Shown: positions 1 to 9,559, numbered from the stretch's first letter. The stretch: DNA of 64,000 nt from RHKX01 sp963839535 (GCA_963839535.1 CAWIVF010000011.1:124001-188000); one strand, 5' to 3'. Notes: generated by a model not told the origin, from the sequence alone. Numbers and translations are program-made.

Positions 1-2
1 GG

Positions 3-191
3 GCGTACTACGCGACCGGCGCCCTCGGCTACACGTTCGAGATCGGCGAGAGCAACTTCCACCCGCCGTACGACATGACGGTCGCGGAGTGGGACGGGTC
101 CTCGCCGATGGCCGACGGCGGCGGCGGTAACCGCGCCGCCTACTACCACCTGGCGAACTTCGTCCTCGAAGAAGCGAGAGCCACTCGGTGA
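3..191 (+). CDS. M14 zinc carboxypeptidase, end of catalytic domain (5' end outside window)
   Basis: The frame open from base 3 contains TGALGYTFEIGES and FHPPYD and stops at TGA 189-191. In M14 metallocarboxypeptidases the segment around FEIG carries the catalytic Glu, so these are probably the last ~60 residues of the peptidase domain of a secreted enzyme that trims C-terminal residues. The zinc ligands lie outside the window. The next frame, from 188, continues with sequence expected in the same polypeptide, so the TGA is probably created by a one-base frameshift around 165-188. A true 4-bp GTGA overlap of two genes is the alternative. Confidence 0.6.
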   Translation, partial: AYYATGALGYTFEIGESNFHPPYDMTVAEWDGSSPMADGGGGNRAAYYHLANFVLEEARATR

Positions 192-940
192 TCAAGGGCC
201 GCGGGCCGAAGCGCGGCAGGATCACGATCACCAAGACGTTCAAGACGCCGACGTCCCCGGTTCAGGACGCCAGCGGCGAGCCCGGCGAGATCCGGCGGTT
301 CAAGGACCACCTGTCGTCGACCGTCCGCGTCAAGCGCAACGGCCGCTTCAAGTTCAACATCAACCCGTCGACGCGGCCGCTCGTGGCCCAGTCGAGCGGG
401 CGCAAGGCGGACGGCCCACCGAGCGAGCCGATTCAGTTCAGCGGAACGCCGGCGACGACGACGCCGTGTGGAGACGCCGACACCGAGGACGCGACCTGCT
501 GGAACGACCACCCGTTCACGGTGCCGGACCAGCAGGGCCGGGACAACGACTCGGCCGTCATCGACATCGAGTGGGCGACGCCCGCCTCCGACTGGGACAT
601 GAAGGTGTTCCGCGATTCCGACGGCGATGGGAGCTCGCTCGGCGAGAAGAAGCCGGTCGGCGCCAGCGCCACCGGAGCGCCGGGCAGCTCGGAGCAGGCG
701 ACGATCTCCGGCGACGATTTCGAGCAGGGCGCGAAGTACGTCGTCCGGATGGTCAACTTCGCCGCTGTCGAGCCCTACGACGGGACGGTCACGTTCCAGG
801 GACCGTCGCCGCGGATCGAGTCACGCGAGGAGCGCTGGACGATCACCTGCCGGACCCGCAAGGGGAAGGTGACCGGGACCCGCAAGCTCTACATCGAGCG
901 CGGCCAGGTCAAGAAGCTGAACCTGCGGAAGGGCTGCTGA
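188..940 (+). CDS. C-terminal beta domains of the secreted carboxypeptidase (probably frameshifted from it)
   Basis: About 250 residues in a frame one base off the peptidase end. The first residues (HSVIKGRGPKRG, read slightly upstream) look like the linker after the catalytic domain of actinobacterial M14 enzymes. Further on come NINPSTRP and a jelly-roll-like stretch with DWDMKVFRDSDGDG and a GDDFEQGAKYVVRMVNF segment, typical of a pre-peptidase-like beta domain. The tail is basic. There is no signal peptide or credible independent start apart from GTG 188, which argues for one secreted protein broken by an indel. Role (inferred): substrate binding or folding of the exported peptidase. Confidence 0.55.
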   Translation: MIKGRGPKRGRITITKTFKTPTSPVQDASGEPGEIRRFKDHLSSTVRVKRNGRFKFNINPSTRPLVAQSSGRKADGPPSEPIQFSGTPATTTPCGDADTEDATCWNDHPFTVPDQQGRDNDSAVIDIEWATPASDWDMKVFRDSDGDGSSLGEKKPVGASATGAPGSSEQATISGDDFEQGAKYVVRMVNFAAVEPYDGTVTFQGPSPRIESREERWTITCRTRKGKVTGTRKLYIERGQVKKLNLRKGC

Positions 941-1031
941 GCCGGACCCGAGCGGCCACCGTAAGCGTGGCCGCTCGGGGATCGGCACCCTCCCGCCCGG
1001 CCATGAACCTCCGGGGGTGCCGGCACAGAAA

Positions 1032-1058
1032 AAAGGCCGGGCGAAACGCCCGGCCTTT
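1032..1058 (-). terminator. Intrinsic terminator of the sigma factor gene
   Basis: Perfect 12-bp stem AAAGGCCGGGCG / CGCCCGGCCTTT with a 3-nt loop. On the minus strand it is followed by a run of T (complement of A1029-1034), giving a textbook Rho-independent terminator about 30 nt after the sigma gene. On the plus strand the U-tract is only TTT, so it may weakly stop the carboxypeptidase transcript as well. Confidence 0.85.
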
Positions 1059-1085
1059 CAGCTCGAGGAGGAGGGGGAAACCGTC

Positions 1086-1772
1086 CTAGTGCAGGACTTC
1101 GCGGGAGAGCAGGTGGGTCGAGACCTTGCGCTTCACGCGCTGCAGGGCGTTGTCGACGGTCTTGGTGTCACACGCCAGGCGATCGGCGATCTCCTCGTAG
1201 GAGCGGCCGTCGAGGTAGCAGGTGAGCACCTCGCTCTCGAGCTCGGAGAGCACCGACGTCAGGCACTCGACCAGGCTGCCGAGCTCCTCGGTCGAGATCA
1301 CCTTGCTGGCCGGGTCCTCCACGTTGGAGCCGGGCAGGATCTCCTCGAGCGTCGACTCGCCCTCACCCGACGCCGTCGGCGACGTGGCGAAGCTGATCGA
1401 CTGGTTCAGCGGCGCGTGCTTGTTGCGGCTGGCGGTCTTCACCGCGGTGATCATCTGCCGCGTGATGCAGAGCTCCGCGAAGTTGCGGAAGCTCGACTCC
1501 CGATCGGAGCGGAAGTCGCGGACGGCCTTGTAGAGGCCGACCAGGCCCTCCTGGATCAGGTCGTCCGACTCTCCTCCGAGGAGGAAGTAGGACGAGGCCT
1601 TGAGCCGGACGAACCCGCGATACCTGCGGACGATCCGGTCATAGGCGACGTTGTCGCCGCGCTTCGCCTGGGCGACGAGGTACGCGTCGTTGACTTCTCC
1701 ATTCGGCTCGGCGCCGCGCATCACGTTTCCTGATGCCGGGATCCGAGCGAATTCCTGGGTGGTTGCAGCCAC
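1086..1772 (-). CDS. sigH: SigH/Spo0H-type RNA polymerase sigma factor
   Basis: Sigma-70 family protein of ~228 residues. Region 2 carries DDLIQEGLVGLYKAVRDF (core binding and -10 recognition) and region 4 ends with RSYEEIADRLACDTKTVDNA, a helix-turn-helix for the -35. Length and region layout fit the Spo0H/SigH group rather than ECF factors, which are shorter. The neighbourhood cysS-rlmB-sigH matches Bacillus, supporting orthology. I chose GTG 1772 as start because GGAGGAGG lies 5 nt before it; an ATG 15 nt upstream (1787) has no comparable ribosome site. Stops just before a strong terminator, so it closes the transcript. Regulon unknown. Confidence 0.88.
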   Translation of the reverse strand: MAATTQEFARIPASGNVMRGAEPNGEVNDAYLVAQAKRGDNVAYDRIVRRYRGFVRLKASSYFLLGGESDDLIQEGLVGLYKAVRDFRSDRESSFRNFAELCITRQMITAVKTASRNKHAPLNQSISFATSPTASGEGESTLEEILPGSNVEDPASKVISTEELGSLVECLTSVLSELESEVLTCYLDGRSYEEIADRLACDTKTVDNALQRVKRKVSTHLLSREVLH

Positions 1773-1827
1773 GTTGTCCTCCTCCATCGAAGGGCCGTGA
1801 CGCCTTACCTCCCCAGGCGGCGCGCCT

Positions 1828-1860
1828 TATATATGTCTCCTCGAGCGCACTCCAGGTCAA
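1828..1860 (-). promoter_or_regulatory. Candidate sigma-70-type promoter of sigH
   Basis: On the minus strand TTGACC (1860-1855) is followed after 19-21 nt by a CATATATAA stretch (1835-1827). This is unusually AT-rich for the region and ends ~55 nt before the sigma gene. The spacer is longer than the ideal 17 nt. Confidence 0.4.
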
Positions 1861-1985
1861 CCTCGACCTTTAGTTCACCCTTACTGCTTGGGCGGCAGTC
1901 TATTCATGGGCGGAGTTCTGTCAACCCAGAACCTGCGCGGCTTGCAATCCGCGTTGCAGGAAAGGGATGCCGTCCGCATCCCCCG

Positions 1986-2655
1986 CTACCCCTTCGGGCG
2001 CCCCGAACCCGCGCGGGAAGCCGCAAACAGGAGCACGGTCGCGGCCGCCGAGACGTTGAGCGAGCCCACCTTCCCCACCGTCGGGATCGCGACCAGGGCG
2101 TCGCAGCCGGCGGCCACGCGCGGCCGCAGGCCCGCGCTCTCGCCCCCCAGCACGAGGACAACCCTCCCACTCAGGTCGAGGCTTTGGTACCCGGCCTCCG
2201 CCTCGGCGTCGGCCCCGTAGATCCAGCCGCCGGCGTCGCGGGCGGCCGCCAGCCAGTCGGCGAGGTTGCGCACCCGCGCGACCGGCAGGTGCTCGACCGC
2301 CCCCGCCGACGCCTTGCACGCGGCGGCCGTCACCGACGCCGCACGGCGCTCGGGGATGACGACGCCGCTCGCGCCGGCGGCCTCGGCGCTGCGGCAGATC
2401 GCGCCGAGGTTGCGCGGGTCCTGGACCTGGTCGAGCGCGACGACGAGGGCATCGGGACGGCGCAGCAGCGAGTTCGGGTCCGCGTACGGGTAGGGATCGA
2501 CCTCGGCGACCACGCCCTGATGGTCGGGGGAGCCGGCGAGGCGGGTCGAGCTCCTCGGGCGAGGTGTCCTCCGCCGTCCACACCCGGTGGACCCGGCGGC
2601 GTCCGCGCTGGGCCTCGGCCACCGGGTTGCGGCCGTAGATGAAGTCGTTGGCCAT
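1986..2655 (-). CDS. rlmB: 23S rRNA (guanosine-2'-O-)methyltransferase RlmB (SpoU/TrmH family), frameshifted
   Basis: N-terminal substrate-binding start MANDFIYGRNPVAEAQRG, then the SPOUT domain with DQVQDPRNLGAICRSAEA, GGESAGLRP and IPTVGKVGSLNVSAA, the three knotted motifs that bind S-adenosylmethionine. Methylates a ribose of 23S rRNA. The N-terminal 35 residues and the remainder are in different frames; one extra base near 2550 joins them, and the corrected length is ~222 residues, normal for short RlmB. ATG overlaps the cysS stop (TGATG), so it is translationally coupled to cysS. The indel is very likely a sequence error. Confidence 0.85.
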
Positions 2656-4017
2656 CAGCCGCGGCGGACGAGGCGCGCGCCGCCCGCCTCGTCGCGCACC
2701 TCGTAGCCGAGCGCGGCGAGTCGATCGCGGATCTCGTCGGCCCGGGCGAAGTCCCTGGCCGCCCTCGCCTCCTGGCGCTCGGCGAGCAGCGCCTCGGCCT
2801 CGGCGTCGGGCGCGGCGTCCTCGGACGAGCCGAGCGACTCCAGGCCGAGCAGGCCGAGCATCTCGAGCAGGACCGATCGCGCTCCGGCCGCCTCGGCCCG
2901 CCCGGGCCTCCGCGAGGAGCGAGAACATCTCGGCGATCGCGCGCGGGGTGTTGAAGTCGTCGGCGAGCGCGGCGAGGAAGGCCTCCCGGCGGGCGATCAC
3001 CCCATCGGCGGGCTCGCTCTCCTCGCCGCCGCCGCTGCGGAAGAACTCGCGCACCCGCTCGTTGCGCGCCACCGCCTGCTCGAGGGCCGCCTCGTCGAAG
3101 ACGATCGGCTGGCGGTAATGCCCGGAGACGAGATAGCCGACGACCGCCTCGGCGCCGTAGGCGGCGATCGCCTCCCCGAGCAGGAAGATGTTGCCGAGGG
3201 ACTTCGACATCTTCGAGCTGTCCCCGACCTGCACCATCCCGTTGTGCATCCAGATCTTCGCGAGGGGCCTCCCCCGCGCCGCCTCGGTCTGCGCGATCTC
3301 GTTCTCGTGGTGGGGGAAGACGAGGTCGGAGCCGCCGCCGTGGATCGAGAACTCGACCCCGAGCAGCTCCTCCGCCATCGCCGAGCACTCGATGTGCCAG
3401 CCGGGCCGCCCCTCTCCCCACGGGCTCGGCCACCAGGTGTCCTCCCCCTCCTTGCGCGTCTTCCAGAGCGCGAAGTCGAGCGGCGCCTCCTTGAGCTCGG
3501 CCGCCCCCGCCTCCTCGCCCTGGTCCATCGAGTCGGGATCGCGGTTGGAGAGGCGCCCGTAGGCGGGGAAGCTGCGGACGCGGAAGTAGACGTCACCCCC
3601 GGACTCGTAGGCGTGGCCGCCCTCGATCAGCGTCTCGATCAGGCCGACGATGGGCCCGATCGTCTCGGTGGCCCGCGGCTCGTCGTCGGGCCGGCCCAGG
3701 CCCAGGGCGTCCGTGTCGGCCACGTAGGCGGCGATCATCTCCTCCGCGTGGCGGTCGGAGGGCACCCCGCGCTCGGCGGCGGCGGTGTAGATCTTGTCGT
3801 TGACGTCGGTGAGGTTGATCACGAGGCGAGCCCGGTATCCCTCGTGAACCAGGTAGCGCTTCAGGAGGCTCGGGATCACGAACGGCCGGGCGTTGCCGAT
3901 GTGGATCGGGCCGTAGATCGTCGGTCCGCAGGCGTAGATGCCGACGCTGCCGTCCGCGCCCGGCTCGACGACGCGGGGCTCGCCGCTGAGGGTGTCCCTG
4001 ATCCGGATCTCGCGCAC
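2655..4017 (-). CDS. cysS: Cysteinyl-tRNA synthetase, frameshifted near 2900
   Basis: Charges tRNA-Cys with cysteine. Class I signatures: HIGN at residues ~39-42, zinc-site segments (YACGPTIYG, GRPGWHIECSAM, FPHHENEIAQ), and SKMSKSLGN near residue 265. The C-terminal tRNA-binding helices resume in another frame (EMLGLLGLESLG to the end). Removing one base of a G run at ~2898-2903 gives a continuous protein of ~453 residues. Start: GTG 4017, with a TAGCAT box 6 nt before it, fits leaderless translation; TTG 4020 is less likely. First gene of the cysS-rlmB unit. Confidence 0.92.
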
Positions 4018-4058
4018 CAACCGATGCTATTCGGCCGAGCGGGCATAGAATGGTCCCT
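4018..4058. promoter_or_regulatory. Divergent leaderless promoters between cysS and the acyltransferase
   Basis: Only 41 bp separate the two starts. Minus strand: TAGCAT (4029-4024), 6 nt, GTG of cysS. Plus strand: TAGAAT (4046-4051), 7 nt, ATG 4059. Both place the predicted transcription start on the first base of the start codon and leave no room for a ribosome-binding site. Confidence 0.6.
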
Positions 4059-5078
4059 ATGTCCGATGCTGTCAGGGGGAAGGCCGGCACGAACGGTCAC
4101 GGTGGACGCCTCAACGGGGCGCCCAACGGCGGCGATCCCGCCGCCTCCGCCAACGGCGCCGGACACGACGACGGTCCCGGCTTCACCCAGGCGGCGACGG
4201 CGCTGCCGAAGGCCTTCGCCGGCGCGGCGGCGGGGCTCGCCGGCCGGATGCTCTCCCCGGTCGCCCGCAGCCTCGGCTCGCGACTCACAGCCGACCTCGA
4301 CGACCGCGACCCCGACTACATCCGCGAGAACCTGCCGCTCAACTGGCTGATCTCGACGATCTGGTTCCGCGGCGAGGTCCGCAATCTCGAGCACGTCCCC
4401 GAGAAGGGCCCGGTGCTTCTCGTCGGCAACCACTCCGGCGGCAACCTGACGCCGGACACGATCGTCTTCACCGTCGCCTTCTGCGCCTACTTCGGCGTCG
4501 AGCGGCCCTTCTACCAACTGGCCCACAACCTGGTCCTCGCCTCACCGGTCGGCCCGCTCCTGCGTAAGTACGGAACCGTCAGCGCCTCGCACGAGCACGC
4601 CCGCGAGGCGCTCGAGTCGGGTGCCGCGGTGCTCGTCTACCCGGGGGGCGACTGGGAGGTCCACAGGCCCTCCTGGGAGAGCGGCAAGGTCGACTTCGCC
4701 GGGCGCCGGGGGTTCGTCAAGCTGGCGCGGGACGCCGGGGTCCCGATCGTCCCGATCGTCTCGATCGGCGGTCAGGAGACGGCCCTCTTCCTCTCGAACG
4801 GCAACTGGCTCGCAAAGCTGCTCGGCGTCGACAAGTCGCTGCGGCTGAAGGTCCTGCCGATCTCGATCGCGTTGCCGTGGATCCTCAACGTCGGCGACTT
4901 CCTCAGCCACCTGCCCCTGCCGTCGAAGATCACGATCGAGGTGCTCGAGCCGATCGACCTGGAGGAGCAGTTCGGGCCCGATCCCGACGTCGACGAGGTC
5001 TACGAGTACGTGACCACCGCGATGCAGGACGCGCTCGACGGCCTCGCCGCCGAGCGCCGGCTGCCGGTGATCGGATGA
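4059..5078 (+). CDS. Lysophospholipid/diacylglycerol acyltransferase-like protein (LPLAT, MGAT-like)
   Basis: 339 residues. A disordered Gly/Ala/Asn-rich N-terminus of ~50 residues precedes a PlsC-type acyltransferase domain: GNHSGGNLTPD (catalytic His followed by Asp), LVYPGGDWEVHRP (acceptor loop with Glu-like role) and GVPIVPIVSIGGQETALF. The family transfers acyl chains from acyl-CoA to glycerol lipids at the membrane surface. ATG 4059 is preferred over ATG 4050 because the -10 box TAGAAT covers 4046-4051. Overlaps the next gene by ATGA, so the two form an operon. The exact lipid substrate cannot be told from sequence. Confidence 0.8.
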   Translation: MSDAVRGKAGTNGHGGRLNGAPNGGDPAASANGAGHDDGPGFTQAATALPKAFAGAAAGLAGRMLSPVARSLGSRLTADLDDRDPDYIRENLPLNWLISTIWFRGEVRNLEHVPEKGPVLLVGNHSGGNLTPDTIVFTVAFCAYFGVERPFYQLAHNLVLASPVGPLLRKYGTVSASHEHAREALESGAAVLVYPGGDWEVHRPSWESGKVDFAGRRGFVKLARDAGVPIVPIVSIGGQETALFLSNGNWLAKLLGVDKSLRLKVLPISIALPWILNVGDFLSHLPLPSKITIEVLEPIDLEEQFGPDPDVDEVYEYVTTAMQDALDGLAAERRLPVIG

Positions 5079-5563
5079 GGATCAAGTCCACCGTCGTGAT
5101 CCGCGCCCCGCGGGCGGACGTCTGGGACAAGATCACCGATGCGGGTGCCTACCTCGACTTCATGGAGGGGATCACGCGCTGGGAGCTCGAGGACGGCTCC
5201 ACCGAGAAGATCCACCTGGGCTCCCGGATCCGGATGTTGATCAGGGTCGGCGCGGCCGAGGTCGGCGGGCTGATCGAGGTCGTCGAGTGCGATCGCGAGA
5301 GCGATCTCGCCTGGTCGTCGGTCACCGGGATCGACCAGCGCGGCCGCTGGCGCCTGCGCGACGCCGGCAACGGCCTCACCCGGGTCGAGCTGCGCTACTC
5401 CTACGGCGTCGCCGGAGCCGGGGTCGCCGGCCTCGTCGCCGAGCGGGTCGCCGCGCCGATGCTCGGCCGCCGGCTGCGGCAGAGCCTCCACGGGCTCAAG
5501 AAGGTCACCGAGCGTCAACGCCGGCAGGCCGCCGCTCGCCCGCGCGAGCGCACCGCGGCCTAG
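5075..5563 (+). CDS. SRPBCC/polyketide-cyclase-like lipid-binding protein
   Basis: 162 residues with the START-like pattern: beta start RIKSTVVIRAPRADVWDKI, then GSRIRMLIRVGAAEVGG and a long C-terminal helix (LVAERVAAPMLGRRLRQSLHGLK). Such helix-grip proteins bind hydrophobic ligands; partner ligand unknown. Starts inside the stop of the acyltransferase (ATGA), so it is probably cotranslated with it and may serve the same lipid pathway. Basic C-terminus. Confidence 0.75.
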   Translation: MRIKSTVVIRAPRADVWDKITDAGAYLDFMEGITRWELEDGSTEKIHLGSRIRMLIRVGAAEVGGLIEVVECDRESDLAWSSVTGIDQRGRWRLRDAGNGLTRVELRYSYGVAGAGVAGLVAERVAAPMLGRRLRQSLHGLKKVTERQRRQAAARPRERTAA

Positions 5564-5584
5564 CCGACCTCGGCTGCCGGACGA

Positions 5585-5599
5585 CCCGGCGGAGCCGGG
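5585..5599. terminator. Short hairpin between convergent genes
   Basis: CCCGGC / GCCGGG with a 3-nt loop in the 49-bp gap between the SRPBCC gene and the acyl-CoA ligase, both of which end here. No T-run, so termination activity is uncertain. Confidence 0.3.
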
Positions 5600-5612
5600 C
5601 GCCGATCGTGCT

Positions 5613-7368
5613 TCAGTCGTCGCCCTTCGACTCGCTGTCGTCGCTGACGTCGTCCTTCGAGTCGGCGCCACCGTCGTCGCCGTCGTCGTCGCCGTCCTCC
5701 GCGAGCTCCCGCTTCAGGACCTTGCCGGTCGGGTTGCGGGGGAGCTCGTCGAGGAACTCGACCTCGCGGGGCACCTTGTAGCGGGCGAGGTTGTCCTTGA
5801 CGTGGGCCTTCACACCGTCCTCGTCGAGGTCCTTCCCGGAGGCGAGGACGACGAAGGCCTTCAGCCGCTGGCCGAACTTCTCGTCGTCGACGCCGATCAC
5901 CGCGGCCTCGTCGATCGCGTCGTGGTCGGAGAGCACGTCCTCGACCTCGCGCGGGAAGACGTTCTCGCCGCCGGAGACGATCATCTCGTCGTCGCGGCCG
6001 TCGATGAAGAGGTTGCCGTTGTCCTCGAAGTGGCCGACGTCGCCGGACGAGAGCAGGCCGTCGATGACGTCCTTGCCGCCGCCGCCGGTGTAGCCCTCGA
6101 AGGCCATCTCGTTGCCGACGAAGATCCGCCCGGTCTCCCCCTCCTTCACGGGCTTGCCGTCGTCGTCGAGGATCTTCACGATCGTGCCGTGGGGCACGCG
6201 CCCGGCCGTTCCCGGGGCCTCGCGCATGTCCTCCGGCGTCGCGATCGAAGCCCAGGCGACCTCGGTCGAGCCGTAGAGGTTGTAGAGGTTGTCGCCGAAG
6301 TTGTCCATCCAGCGGATCGCCAGCTCGCCGGGCAGCGCCGAGCCGCTGGCGGCGGTGATCCGCAGCGAGGGCAGGTCGTACTTGTCGCGGGTCTCCTGGT
6401 CGAGCTCCATGATCCGCTGGAGCATCACCGGCACCACGATCAGCGCGTCGGCCTCGTGCTCCTCGATCAGCTTCAGCGTCCCCTCGGGATCGAAGCGGCG
6501 GCGCAGCACGTAGGTCGAGCCGAGCGCCAGCCCCAGGGTGAAGTGCATGAAGCCCCACGAGTGGAACATCGGGGTCGCGATCACGGTCGTGCGCTCGCTC
6601 TTCAGCGGGATCTTCGAGAGCAGGACCGCCAGCGGCGCGAGCGAGTCCGGCGATGCGCGCTGCGCTCCCTTGGGCGTGCCGGTCGTCCCGGATGTGAGGA
6701 TGATGAAGCGGCTGACGTCGTCGGGCGGGTCGAGCGGGTCGTCGGAGGTCGACTCGATCGCGTCCTCGGTGGTCTGCTCGCTCGGGCTCGTCGCCCTCGT
6801 CGACCCAGGAGACGAAGCGCGAGATGTCGGGCGCGTCCTCCTCGGCCCCGTCGAGGAGCTCCTGGAACTCGGAGTCGTAGATGATCGCCTGCGGCTGCTC
6901 GCGCTCGATCACGCCGTGGAGCTGCGGGCCGGCGAAGTCGGTGTTCATCAGCAGGACGGTGGCGCCGAGCTTCGAGCAGGCGAAGATCGCGTCGACGAAG
7001 CCGCGGTGGTTGCGGCACATGACCGCGACCGACTCGCCGGCCTTGACGCCCTTCTCGCGGAGGGCACGGGCCAGGGCGTTCGAGCGGCTCTCGAGCTCGG
7101 CGAACGTCAGCTCGCCGGCCTCGTCGATCACGCCGATCTCGTCGGGGCGCTGGATCGCCGAGGCGGAGATCCCGGCCGCGGGGGAGGCGCCCCACTTGCG
7201 CAGCGTCGAGCCGACGGCGACCAGCTTGGCCGGGCTGATCGGCTTGACCACGCCGGCGTCGGTGAGCACCCGGAGGTTGAACGGGAGGTCGACGATGCTG
7301 CCGAGCTGGCCGATCCGAATCTTCCGTGCCGCCTTCTCAGCAGCCTGTGCGAACCCCGCGCGCCCCAT
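5613..7368 (-). CDS. Acyl-CoA synthetase (AMP-binding enzyme), frameshifted at ~6781
   Basis: Adenylate-forming ligase that activates a carboxylic (fatty) acid with ATP and CoA. N-terminal part from MGRAGFAQAAEKAARK through AVMCRNHRGFVDAIFA; the second part holds the phosphate loop LTSGTTGTPKG, YGSTEVAWAS, the hinge region SSGDVGHFEDNG and the catalytic Lys in NPTGKVLKREL. The two parts are joined by removing one base near 6781, giving ~584 residues. The C-terminus is an unusual Asp-rich tail (DDDGDDGG). ATG 7368 lies inside the region where ispF must end; TATAAG 9 nt upstream could be its -10. Substrate chain length unknown. Confidence 0.85.
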
Positions 7369-7378
7369 GGGCTGCAGC

Positions 7379-7865
7379 TTATAAGTCTGCTCCGGATCGG
7401 CGGCGACGACGGCTCGTACAGCGCGACGGCCATCGCGGCCATGCCCTCGCCGCGGCCGATCGCGCCCAGGCCCTCGTTCGTCGTGGCCTTCACCGTCACC
7501 GGCGCCCCGACGGCCTCCGAGAGCCGGGCTTCGATCGCCGCGCGGTGCGGGCCGAGGCGTGGCTCCTCGCAGATCACCGTCGCGTCGACGTTGACCGCGC
7601 GTCCACCGATCGCCGCGAGGGCGAGCCGGAGAAGCTCGATCGAGTCGGCGTCGCGCCAGCGCTCGTCGTCGGGCGGGAAGTGGCTGCCGATGTCGCCCGC
7701 CCCCGCGGCGCCGAGGAGGGCGTCGATGACGGCGTGGGTGAGGACGTCGGCGTCGGAGTGACCGGTCAGGCCGAGCTCGTGCGGGATCGTCACCCCGCCG
7801 AGGATCAGCGGCCGGCCCGCCGCGAAGCGGTGGCTGTCGTATCCGATCCCGACGCGCGCGTTCAT
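7379..7865 (-). CDS. ispF: 2-C-methyl-D-erythritol 2,4-cyclodiphosphate synthase
   Basis: MEP isoprenoid pathway cyclase. Metal ligands sit in GIGYDSHRF (Asp-x-His) and the later His of GHSDADVLTHAVIDA; the end motif NEGLGAIGRGEGMAAMAVAL is standard. As sequenced the frame runs on to 7128, 240 bp into the ligase gene, producing nonsense. A TAA at 7381-7379 would close a normal 161-residue IspF if one extra base is present just upstream, so I place the end there. Starts within the stop of the PHP gene (ATGA). Together with ispD this supplies isoprenoid precursors. Confidence 0.88.
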
Positions 7866-8689
7866 CCGAGCTCCTCCATCCGCCGTTGCCGGCCCTCGAA
7901 GACCGCGATCTCGGCCACTCCGAGATCACCCAGGAAGGCCAGGGCCCGGTCGTAGGCGTAGCCGACCTGCTCGGGCAGGTGGGCGTCGGAGGAGAGCGCG
8001 AAGGGCACGCCGGCGTCGACGCACATCTCGGCGAACGCGGGCGCCGGGTAGATCTCGTCGACGGGCTTGCGGAGCCCGGCGGTCGAGACCTCCACCGCCA
8101 CCCCGGCTTCGGCGATCGCCTCCACCGCCGGCTCGTAGAAGAAGCGGGGATCCCGCTCCGGGGGCGGGCGATCGGAGCCCCACACCTTGACCAGGTCGGG
8201 ATGGGCCATCACGTCGTAGAGCCCGGATCCGGCGGCTGCCGCCAGCTGCTCGAAGTAGCGCGACCAGACGCGGTCGGCGTCGCGGCCCTCGATGTCCCAG
8301 ACGTCCCAGCGATCCTGATCGACCGCACCCTCGCCGATGAAGTGGACGGAGCCGATCACGTAGTCGAAGTCGCGCCGCTCGAGCAGGTTCGCGATCCGGT
8401 CCTCGGCGCCGGGCACCCAATCGGCCTCGATCCCGACCCTGAGCCCGCTCTCGGCGAGGAACTCGCAGTAGGCGTCGAGGTCGTCGGTCGCCTGCTCGAC
8501 CCAGAAGGGATGGCGCCACACGTCGAGGGCCTGGCTGAAGCGATGGATGTGCTCGGAGACGCCGAGCTCGCCGATCCCGGCCGCCTCGGCCGCCTCGCGG
8601 TAGCGCTCGGCGTTGGCGCTCGTGAAGTAGCTCTCCGCCGCGGTGTCCGGCTCGTCCGGGCGGAGGTGCACGTGGTAGTCGGTGAGCAC
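7862..8689 (-). CDS. PHP-domain phosphoesterase, histidinol-phosphatase (HisJ-like)
   Basis: 275 residues with the full metal set of the polymerase-and-histidinol-phosphatase fold: DYHVHLRP, GVSEHIHRF, GIEADWVPG, IGSVHFIGEG, DVMAHPDLVKVWG and LSSDAHLP. HisJ-like enzymes dephosphorylate histidinol phosphate with a trinuclear metal centre. The gene sits between ispD and ispF, which is not its usual place, so another sugar-phosphate substrate is possible. Start GTG 8689 is preceded by TAGGGT and 7 nt (leaderless pattern). The stop overlaps ispF. Confidence 0.82.
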   Translation of the reverse strand: MLTDYHVHLRPDEPDTAAESYFTSANAERYREAAEAAGIGELGVSEHIHRFSQALDVWRHPFWVEQATDDLDAYCEFLAESGLRVGIEADWVPGAEDRIANLLERRDFDYVIGSVHFIGEGAVDQDRWDVWDIEGRDADRVWSRYFEQLAAAAGSGLYDVMAHPDLVKVWGSDRPPPERDPRFFYEPAVEAIAEAGVAVEVSTAGLRKPVDEIYPAPAFAEMCVDAGVPFALSSDAHLPEQVGYAYDRALAFLGDLGVAEIAVFEGRQRRMEELG

Positions 8690-8702
8690 CCGGGTTACCC
8701 TA
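8690..8702 (-). promoter_or_regulatory. Leaderless-type -10 box of the PHP gene
   Basis: TAGGGT at 8702-8697 followed by 7 nt and GTG 8689. Confidence 0.5.
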
Positions 8703-8703
8703 G

Positions 8704-8863
8704 ATGGATCAAGGCGCTCGGCGACATCGGGATCTCGCTTGCCGTCTTCGCCGCGGTCGCCGCCCTTGCGGCCGCCCTCGGCGCGGCGAACATGGGCACC
8801 GCGCTCGGCGTCGGGCAGGTCGCCTTCGTCTTCGCGGCCTGCTTCGTGATGCTGCGCCGCTAG
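8704..8863 (+). CDS. Small two-helix membrane protein (start frame disturbed)
   Basis: A ~52-residue hydrophobic protein. ISLAVFAAVAALAAALGAA forms one membrane helix and VGQVAFVFAACFVML a second, ending LRR and TAG. ATG 8704 is one base out of frame with this sequence; the total length 3n+1 fits the extra-base pattern seen across the window, and the corrected start would read MIKALGDIGIS. Its stop shares CTAG with the stop of ispD on the other strand. No family recognised. It could also be an antisense accident, but the two clean helices argue for a real gene. Confidence 0.5.
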
Positions 8864-9559
8864 GGCCCGGCCTCGAGCAGCGCCGCCGCGATCAGCACGT
8901 CCTCGGGCGTGGTCACCTTCAGGTTGCCTGCGCCGGCCGGCTCCAGCAGGACCGTCCCGCCGGCGCGCTCGATCAGCCAGGCCTCGTCGGTGGCGAGCTC
9001 CAGCTCGCCCGCCGCCTCGGCCCGGGCCTGCGCGTCGCGGAGCGCCTCGACTCGAAAGGCCTGCGGGGTCTGCGCCGCCCAGAGCAGATCCCGGTCGAGA
9101 GTGCCGGCGACGGTCGCGCCGCCCTCCTCCCCGCTCCGCCCACCCGCGCGCTTGACGGTGTCGGCGATGGGCGCCGCGGCGATCACTCCGCTCGCCTCGG
9201 GTGAGGCGGCCAGCCGCGCGACGATCCGGTCCACGAGCTCGGCGGTCACCAGCGGCCTCGCGGCATCGTGGATCGCGACGAGCTCGCCATCGCAGGCCGC
9301 CAGGGCAAGCGCCACCGACTCCGCGCGGGTGGCTCCACCGGCGATGACCCGTGCCGGCGTGCCCCCGCAGGACTCGTTCGACCGCGGCCGCCGCCTCGTC
9401 CTCCGCGCCGGGAGGCGCGGCCACGACGATCGACTCGATCGAGTCAGCCGCATCGAGGGCCAGCAGCGACCACTCGATCAGGGGGCGCCCGCCGACCTCG
9501 GCGAACGCCTTGGGGCCGCCGGCTCCGAGCCTCTGCCCGGAGCCGGCGGCCGCCAGCAC
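8860..9559 (-). CDS. ispD: 2-C-methyl-D-erythritol 4-phosphate cytidylyltransferase, frameshifted
   Basis: MEP pathway enzyme that adds CMP to methylerythritol phosphate. Nucleotidyltransferase start LAAAGSGQRLGAGGPKAF, then AIHDAARPLV, TVKRAGG and LWAAQTPQAFR. The first ~70 residues and the rest are in different frames; a run of five G (complement of 9362-9366) needs one base less, giving ~232 residues. Start GTG 9559, ~20 nt after the carD stop. Same operon direction as carD, PHP and ispF. Confidence 0.88.

Noticed and set aside
4050..4058. ATG 4050 as start of the acyltransferase
   Set aside because: It lies within the -10 box TAGAAT; ATG 4059 has the expected leaderless distance.
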